A stretch of 64,000 nt of DNA. Origin: Gelatoporia subvermispora B (lineage: Eukaryota > Basidiomycota > Agaricomycetes > Polyporales > Gelatoporiaceae). A program made the position numbers and the translations under genes. Shown piece by piece: positions 57,528 to 64,000 of the stretch. The notes beneath the pieces were generated by a model. It saw only the letters and a list, made by a program, of their open reading frames with translations, was not told where the DNA came from and did not search any database. Position 1 is the stretch's first letter. Each line of letters begins with the position of its first letter. The stretch is from positions 124,001-188,000 of the forward strand of contig KB445814.1 in assembly GCA_000320605.2 (NCBI GenBank). The letters are read 5' to 3'.

Positions 57528-58448
57528 CGTGGTAGATGAGGAGCGTAAGTGGAATCAGGTTTTCGGGAATGTGACGTCGGCCGCCTAATATATGTGGTCG
57601 TCTAGAGGTGCCCACTGCCCAGGCTGCGCAAAGTCCACAACTACAGCGCAGTCTGCTGCTAAGAAACTTCAAGTGACAAGAGTCTACACCGTTGGAATGG
57701 TTCTGTAGAACAGCTTTGCGCAGCTGAAAGAGCTTAATGAATTATTGTGAATTACAATGTTATGGACCACACGTGACGCAGAATAAGTTCGGAGCTCAAA
57801 AACGCCCATTGTCGGGACTTGCCAAGTTCCGACAATGGAAGGTGAGGCACATAATGACGGAGTCTAAATCCCGCCATTAAATAATGTCGGTTAATTGATT
57901 TGCCACAGAGTACGATGCCCTCGAACGATTACGCCGAGACTTCTGAGACACTTCTGAACCCGGCTTCATAAACGGCAGTCTTCCTTCTCAATCGTGACTT
58001 ATTGTACGCACGATAAACTACTCTCTTGCATTAATCAATGTCATCGCAGGTGCCCCACAATATCCGTAAAGCTTAAATCGGACTGGGGGCTCGATGGGTT
58101 CTGATCACAAATCTTGATGTCATACCGAGCTCTTGATACGAGGTTGTGTTCTTTGTCTGAAGACATGAGGTATCTCTCCTGACCCTAAGATAGTTCGAGA
58201 TAGTCTACGGATACACTGCCTGACCCGCTGCTGTACGTTGAAAGTCACCATTCGAGAAGCCCTTATCGATATCCCTTGTGCGTGCCTGCGTCAAACCTTG
58301 TCGAAGAATCGGGATGCCGTGTTGACTACTTCTGTGCACTGTGCCAAAATTATCTCATACGGCCCCCGGGTCGTATCGACATACCTCACCGTCTTTCTCT
58401 TCTGCTATGATGCAGTCGGCTCGGTATACTCGCTGAAGCCCTTCCGAA
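57528..58448. other. Divergent intergenic region with inverted repeats
   Basis: This lies between fimbrin (-) and the J-like/kinase gene (+). It contains the near-perfect palindrome 57806-57838 and a looser copy of its TGTCGG motif within the next 60 bp. No coding frame is supported. Confidence 0.55.
57806..57838. repeat. Near-perfect 16-bp inverted repeat around one base
   Basis: The left arm CCATTGTCGGGACTTG pairs with the reverse complement of 57823-57838 at 15 of 16 positions; a single C is central. This is the same geometry as the 3272-3306 palindrome. Related AATGACGG, CCGCCATT and AATGTCGG words follow by about 57895. Confidence 0.8.
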
Positions 58449-61400
58449 ATGTGCGCAAAGGCTAAGTCACAAGTTCCCGATTGGCAGAACTGGCGCTTTG
58501 AGGGACTTGGGAAGTCGAACAGCCCAGTGCGGGGTCGGGGTGGGTACGCCATTTCTCGAGGCGACAGAGGTTTGTCTATCTTGTCCACAGTCAATCATGA
58601 TGGCCGGATGACGATGCGTTTGTCCAAGATTCCTTGTGGAAGGCGAATCAGAAAGACGTGATCGAGAAGAAGGTCCGTCCCCGCGAGGAGGAACTGCAGC
58701 GACAAAGGGACGTAGGGCTGCATCAACACCGTGGGGACAACTTGTTCTGTGCTCTTTTAGAAGAAGAATTTACCCAGGGGAAGCGACGTCTCGCTGATGA
58801 ACGTGAACGCCTATTCAAACAGGCGTTGAGGGACGGACGACGGCGGGCACCTTCACTTCTTCCAGATGAGGATGATGGATCGACGAAGAATGGTACTCAG
58901 GGACAGAAGACGCGAGCACCTAAAGATCAACCTGACGACTCACCAGACCCGAAGCCAGGACCCGACGACTCACCTTACCTAGAGCCTGAGGATGACCGGC
59001 TTGCTACGTTCGAGAAGCACGATCATCAGTGGCATGCAGTGCATACCTCGACAGTCCTCGACTTCCGATCATTCCCATGGCCATCCTTCACTTCGCCGCA
59101 GACTTCAGAAGACCTGAAAATTGCACATATCGAATACTATATACAATACCCTATGTTCTATTCTGACCAAACGCAATGGCAACTTCGCAAGAGTCGTTAC
59201 AGGAAGCATCTCAGGAAGTGGCACCACGACCGGTTCGAAACGCAGCTGCTGCCAAAGGTTGTAGAGCACGACAGGATGCACGTGAAGGGGAGCAGGGCAC
59301 TCGTCATTTCCGTTCTTCTTTGGATTCTTCGATCCCAACCGATCGCAGAGCTACCGTTGGGTCCATTTCAGCCGCCATACTATCCTCTTGCATCCAGTAA
59401 CCATGTGATCATACGGGGGGGGCCTGCTTCACGAAGCACACTTGTAGGGGACGAAGAGAGCGATGTCGGCGTACACTCCGGACGCTCCTCTTCACACGGG
59501 CACGGAGATCACGGGGTAGCTGATATGGAGGATATGAAGAGTACCTCCGAGCAGAACGACACGTCGATCACGCAGCCAGGCCTTACAAGTGTGGATCAGG
59601 AAAGCAACGAGCGCGTGGCGAGCGGTCATGTCGTCAATCCGGGAGAACCATGCCCTTCTACCGGGTCCACTGAACGGTTGCATGAGGACCTGCCGCCAGA
59701 AGCTGAGGTTAGTGCAAGGAGAGTCGTTGAGAATGGGAGCCCAAAGGAGGATGGGGACATGGGACAAGCCGAAGAGACGACTGAGACCCCAGATGACACG
59801 GTGCAATCATTGATTCTACCTGAAACTCATACGGTGGAGGGAGCGCAGCGAGTCGATAATGCGATTGCAATCGGGGAATCAGAGGTTGCGCAACAACCAG
59901 GAGCCACGCAGCAAGCTGAAGACCACGCACGAACCCATGAGGCTGTCACGTTAGACCCGCAGTCAGCCGCGGCGCACCAACTCCTCGAGTCCATAGTGCA
60001 GCTGGGAAGACCCGCGTCATGTGTAGAAGAGGAACGTCCCAGCCACGTGGATCAAGCTCAGAGTCAGCTTCTTGACTCTGCACTGCGGATTCAGGACGGC
60101 GACGACAACTTATGCCAATGGGACGATGGATTGAAAGCAACGCAGAGAGAGTTTTACAGACAGGACGGAGTCAGTCATGATATTGACACCATGGCTCAGG
60201 CGATTGTACAAAATGTTGCAAATAAAGATGACGACTTCGACACGGCCACAGTGACGAGGATTCGGTTAGGTCATCCATGGGAGGCGGTTCGTCGACCTGA
60301 AGTTGAGCCCATTGAAGTTGAACGTAATGGTAGTCCAGCGGTGGGAAAGGTATGCCATTCTAACTATTTCGAAGCCCTTATCCTGAATGTGTCAAAGCCC
60401 TTACCAGACATTGAGTTGACCATAGCTCTCGCTCGCTATGTTAACGTGCTGAAGGCACAGACATACTTCGTCCTGTACGGGGTGCGTTGGCGCCGGACTC
60501 GTCACTGGCGTCAAGGTGTTCTAACAGTTATTTGCATGTTATTGCTTGTAACCCTGCAGGAATCACTCAGGCGCCTTGCTTCATTCTGCGAGGCTTTTGT
60601 AAATAAACTCGAAGGCATTGCTACCGTTGATCGTGAGTTCTTCTGAGGAATATTGCTCAATTGACTCTTTTAGTACTCACCGTCTCCGTACAGCGCCACC
60701 GTATGATGATATCCAACGATGGTACCATGGGCTGTATATATGGGCGAATAAAAAGTCTGCTTTGGATCCTGTATCGGCTCTAGCAAATTGGAAGGTTATG
60801 TGGGGAGACATCGAGACTTTCTGTAAAGAATGCCCGGAATTCATACGTCAGGTGAGACATCCTCGATTGGTTGTTGACAAGAATTGCAGTGCTGACACGT
60901 GATTGGTGAAGCATGTCGAACTCGCTACAGGCATGCAGGTATCCTGTAAATTAAACTTCTCGGAGATACTGCACACTTTGAGAGCAGCGGCCTCATTAAG
61001 GGAACGAGAGCAACACCTCGCACGCCTTGACAAGGCCGACGCATTAGCTCTGGTGGAACTACTAGATCAAGTGAGTACAGTGGGCTACAAACCTTTGAAG
61101 CGTGTTTTCACATGGCGAAGGTCCTCGATAGTGTCGATTTTCGAGACCTCAAACCTCTGAGGTCTCGATGTCTGCACATGTTGAAACACATATGCAGACA
61201 CCACTGTATTCTGCCAGAGTCTGCGCAACTACCAAGTGCATCTCTGTTCTCGCTGGAGCTCGCAGGGTGTGGCGGCTTTGCAACCGTATACAGAGGTTCA
61301 TACGAAGGTCGTGAGGTTGCTATCAAGGTGTTACAGGGGCTCGACAACGATGAAAATTCAAAACGAATGCAGAGGGTACGTGCAACCCAAGATGCTCACC

Positions 61401-62360
61401 AGAGGCGTTAAATGAGCTGATACTAATACTACACGCCCAATCAGTTATATACTGAAGCCATACTATGGAAGCATCTCAAACACCGAAATATCACACCGTT
61501 CCATGGTGTCACTGACCTCACACTGCCCAGTGGCGTCACTAATCTCACACGGTCCTGCGAAGTTGTCGGTGCCATCGTGTGCGAGTGGATGTCACTGGGC
61601 ACAGTGATGTCTTACTTACGTTTGGAGCAGCCGGGTGTCAGCAGGATCGAATCCGTACGTCTACATGTATAAGAACTACCCGAAATTCCGGTTTTCACCT
61701 GATAGTGACTAGATAATAGATGATGTGGCACAGGGTCTGAAGTACCTCCACGACAATGATATCGCGCATGGCGACCTGAAAGGCGTACGTTCAAGTGACT
61801 AGTCTCCATGTGTGTGCTACTGAAATAGGCTGGTCAAAGGACAACATATTAGTCAGTCGAGATCTCGTTGCCCGGTTAGCTGACTTTGGTCTATCTGGGC
61901 TCGATCCGGTTGTAGCGTTACCTACAACCTCCGCAGAGGGTGGATCGGTACGATGGATGGCACCGGAACTACATGAACCCGAACGTTGGGAGCTGCGCAA
62001 ATCCGTCGTTACTGCTCAGAGCGACGTGTATTCCTTCGGTATGACGATGTTGCAAGTGAGCTATCGTTGTACTGTTCAGCGCTCCAGCCTTGAGCTCAAA
62101 CCTCTATTTAGATCTTCACTGGCAAAGCCCCTTTCAACCAATATGATCGCGACTCGCAAGTGATGAGCGCCGTCATGAGAGGAGAACGGCCTTTGCGCCC
62201 CGATTGCATGGTGGCTAACCAAGTCCTCATTGACAAAATGTGGTCCTTGATGGAGGATTGTTGGCAGGGGGAACGTACCAAACGTCCAGATATGCACAAT
62301 GTTCTTGCGCGTCTGGGCGGACTATTTCAGAATAGTTCCACGAACACAGTGCCCAACTGA
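58449..62360 (+). CDS. Large protein: J-like N-terminal region fused to TKL-type kinase (1147 aa)
   Basis: The nine exons are 58449-58569, 58629-60632, 60694-60851, 60912-61070, 61121-61375, 61445-61654, 61713-61784, 61840-62055 and 62112-62360, giving 1148 codons. The N-terminal region is charged and contains SRYRKHLRKWHHDRFETQL followed by HVKGSRALVISVLLWILRS, which resembles the J-like WHPD(K/R)F segment common in agaricomycete proteins. A disordered acidic stretch of about 300 residues follows, with a hydrophobic segment just before 60632 (VLTVICMLLLVTL). The kinase has AGCGGFATVYRGSYEGREVAIKVLQG, then LKHRNITPFHGVTDLT, LKYLHDNDIAHGDLKG, DNILV, LADFGLSGLDP, GSVRWMAPELHE and SDVYSFGMTMLQ. 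The catalytic loop is HGD, so a non-RD mechanism is likely. The 60632/60694 junction preserves frame, which is the evidence for one gene rather than two. Its cellular role is unknown. Confidence 0.75.
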
Positions 62361-63378
62361 TGAGTCTGATATCTCTCAAAGGCGGGAGGGAAGGGGGGGG
62401 TCCCACGGGTGTGTTTCACGCCATCCTGTTCTCCCAATTCGAATCGTTCCACGTAGTCTTGAGTCCGACTATTCATGTCTTTTATCTGTGTATGAAATAT
62501 CGCGTCTACTCAGTTCTAGCTCTCGGTCTCCTTACTGTCGCCCACAGTTACTTTCGATGAGAAATCGTAATCCTTTTTTGTCAGGTTTCGAGTGTACCAA
62601 ACTGTTCTGATTATAGCCCAAAGCGAATGGCAAATCGCTTCTGCGTGAAACACAAGTTCATCGACATATTCCGAGGAGAGATCAAGCTCCTCTAGAGGTA
62701 AAGCCAATCTTACTCGTTCGTTACACCTCTGCCGCTTTTGCAAATAACATCAGAGAAATGTCAAGTTGTCTTCGCGCATGCTATTGCGGGAATTTGCAAC
62801 GGTCCTGACACGCCTGCGAAGCACTGTCAACTGAAGACGCTGTCATAGGCCATGAGACTCCAAGGCACACCAGAGTTCTGTCCAGAGGCTCAAACCATGC
62901 TTGTGTTATTAACAGGTCCCACAAGCTCCATAACAATGTCGGGAAAGAGAGGAGAGGTTTACTTGTAATATGTATCCATCCGATACGTGGGTTTGAGGCG
63001 CCTTTGATAGTCTACTACTATCATCAAGCATTGAAAGCCATGTTCTTACTAGAAACAAGACACCTGGAATCTAAGATCTTGACTCATTTGTCTGTTGACA
63101 ATTGAGTTCCGCTTGTTCTCAATGAGTAAGTCATTCACAATTAGGTCTCTTGGACTCAGTCGAACAGTAAGTGACTGTTCGGTAATCCAGTCCTCCTGAG
63201 GACATTGTTGCGCTTCAATTTCGGACTGGCGCATAATAAATAATTTTCTTTCATAAATAAAAAGTGTGATAGCTAGTATCGAGGCGCTGTATAACCGCGA
63301 GAAGTGAAGCAAGTGGCTCATAGGAGCGTAACTGGTTTGAAATGTCTATTGGATCCTGGATCCCTGGTTCACTTCGGA
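62361..63378. other. Intergenic, no supported gene
   Basis: This separates the kinase and the second short proline-rich gene. The G-rich run near 62390 is notable only as low complexity. Confidence 0.5.
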
Positions 63379-63787
63379 CTAGTTAGGCTTCGGTTTGGTC
63401 ACGGAGGCACTGGAATTGGGCTTCGGCTTGGTCCCGGAGGTACTAGAATTGGGCTTCGGGGGAGGCTTGGGGGCCGGACTGCTGACGTTAAGGTTGCCTT
63501 TTCCCTTCGGTCTCCATAGGCTCACGGACGGACTAGACCATCGATTTGTCAATGAGGTCGATCGGTAGCTATGGATTATCGGCTTACGGAGTACCGTTGT
63601 CGGTAGACAGTCTGGGATGCTTCGTGAGCAGCGCCCCAGTAGGTGTCCGCTCTACTTACCTCGGAGGCTCAGCAAGCTCAGCGGGCTCAGCAGGCCCAGC
63701 GGGCTCAGCAGGCTCAGCGGGCTCAGCGGGCTCAGCGGGCCCAGCAGGCTCAGCAGGCTCAGCGGGCTCAGCGGGCTTGGAATCCAT
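63379..63787 (-). CDS. Short proline-rich protein, family copy B (101 aa)
   Basis: The exons on minus are 63787-63660, 63611-63588 (24 nt) and 63532-63379, giving 102 codons. The product starts MDSKPAEP and has an in-frame PAEPAE/PAGPAE repeat of about 35 residues (63663-63777) that copy A lacks. It continues RLSTDNGT, PSVSLWRPKGKGN and a Pro/Lys/Ser tail (PKPPPKPNSSTSGTKPKP) before the stop. Intron phases match copy A, as do the lengths of exons 2 and 3 (24 and 154 nt). A TATATA at 63964-63969 on the minus strand is about 180 bp upstream. This pairing argues that both are real translated genes. No domain or function is known. Confidence 0.75.
63663..63777 (-). repeat. In-frame 9-bp coding repeat (Pro-Ala-Glu)
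   Basis: The repeating GCCCGCTGA/GCCTGCTGA unit on the minus strand encodes Pro-Ala-Glu, with Gly replacing Glu in some units. It lies wholly within exon 1 of the short proline-rich gene B. Length variation between strains would be expected. Confidence 0.85.
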
Positions 63788-63963
63788 TATCCTATCCGCA
63801 GAGAAATGTCAGCGGAAGTGAATTATATAGCAGACAGAGCTGACGTTTACTGGAGTATGCGTGGTAGTTTGATGTGCGGGAGCTTGTCTAGGTCTGAGCT
63901 TGTCCGTAGAGGTCGAGCGACGAGGATAGAGAATGTTTTGAGCATTATCCGCCCCCTGACCTC

Positions 63964-63969
63964 TATATA
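63964..63969 (-). promoter_or_regulatory. TATA box of the short proline-rich gene B
   Basis: TATATA reads the same on both strands and sits about 180 bp upstream of the 63787 start on minus. This is close to the 186 bp spacing seen for copy A. Confidence 0.45.
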
Positions 63970-64000
63970 TGCGCTCACACCAAGTGGTCTTTTGTCACAT

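Noticed and set aside
63546..63821. Gly/Ser/Ala-rich plus-strand frame over the 9-bp repeat
   Set aside because: It arises from the repeat in any frame. The minus-strand reading has a paralogue with the same exon structure and is the real gene.

Overview
The window is nuclear DNA of a filamentous basidiomycete, most likely an Agaricomycete. The evidence is dense intron-rich genes with short GT-AG introns (mostly 45-65 nt), some very short exons, and the gene content: a mushroom-type delta-12 desaturase, a DUF7137-like membrane protein, F-box proteins with degenerate repeats, Ran1-like and TKL-type kinases, a GH51 arabinofuranosidase, a long-form tRNase Z, fimbrin, a Bir1-type BIR protein and WAPL. 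No rRNA, tRNA, CRISPR array or intact transposon was recognised. Exon models were built by hand from splice signals and reading-frame continuity.

Layout. 0-8 kb: a RING+RRM protein and two tandem F-box-like paralogues, all on +. 8-24 kb: mostly - strand, with a disordered protein, a DUF7137-like membrane protein, an amidase (+, 8 exons), an IKS1-type kinase, a Ran1-like kinase, a SMYD-type SET/MYND protein and a small conserved protein. 24-26.7 kb: gene-poor, with eroded-looking ORFs and one possible short secreted peptide. 26.7-31 kb: a 15-exon delta-12 desaturase (+) and a GPI-anchored secreted protein (-). 31.4-38.2 kb: tRNase Z (+) converging on a secreted GH51 enzyme (-) with tiny exons. 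39.7-43.3 kb: two tandem Ran1-like kinases separated by a duplicated promoter-like block. 43.5-50.5 kb: BIR protein (-) and WAPL (+) back to back on a 166-bp promoter, then an unknown protein. 51-62.4 kb: a TKL-type kinase with a suspicious in-frame stop, a short proline-rich protein, fimbrin, and an 1147-residue protein joining a J-like region to a TKL-type kinase. 63.4-63.8 kb: a second member of the short proline-rich family.

How the parts relate. Most genes are unrelated housekeeping or lineage-expanded genes. Several relationships stand out. BIR1 and WAPL, both acting on mitotic chromosomes, share one short intergenic promoter. Three Ran1-like kinases share one intron position. Two proline-rich small proteins have the same three-exon layout and a TATA box at the same distance from the start. 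The GH51, desaturase and RING/RRM genes contain exons of 3-17 nt that annotation software would probably miss.
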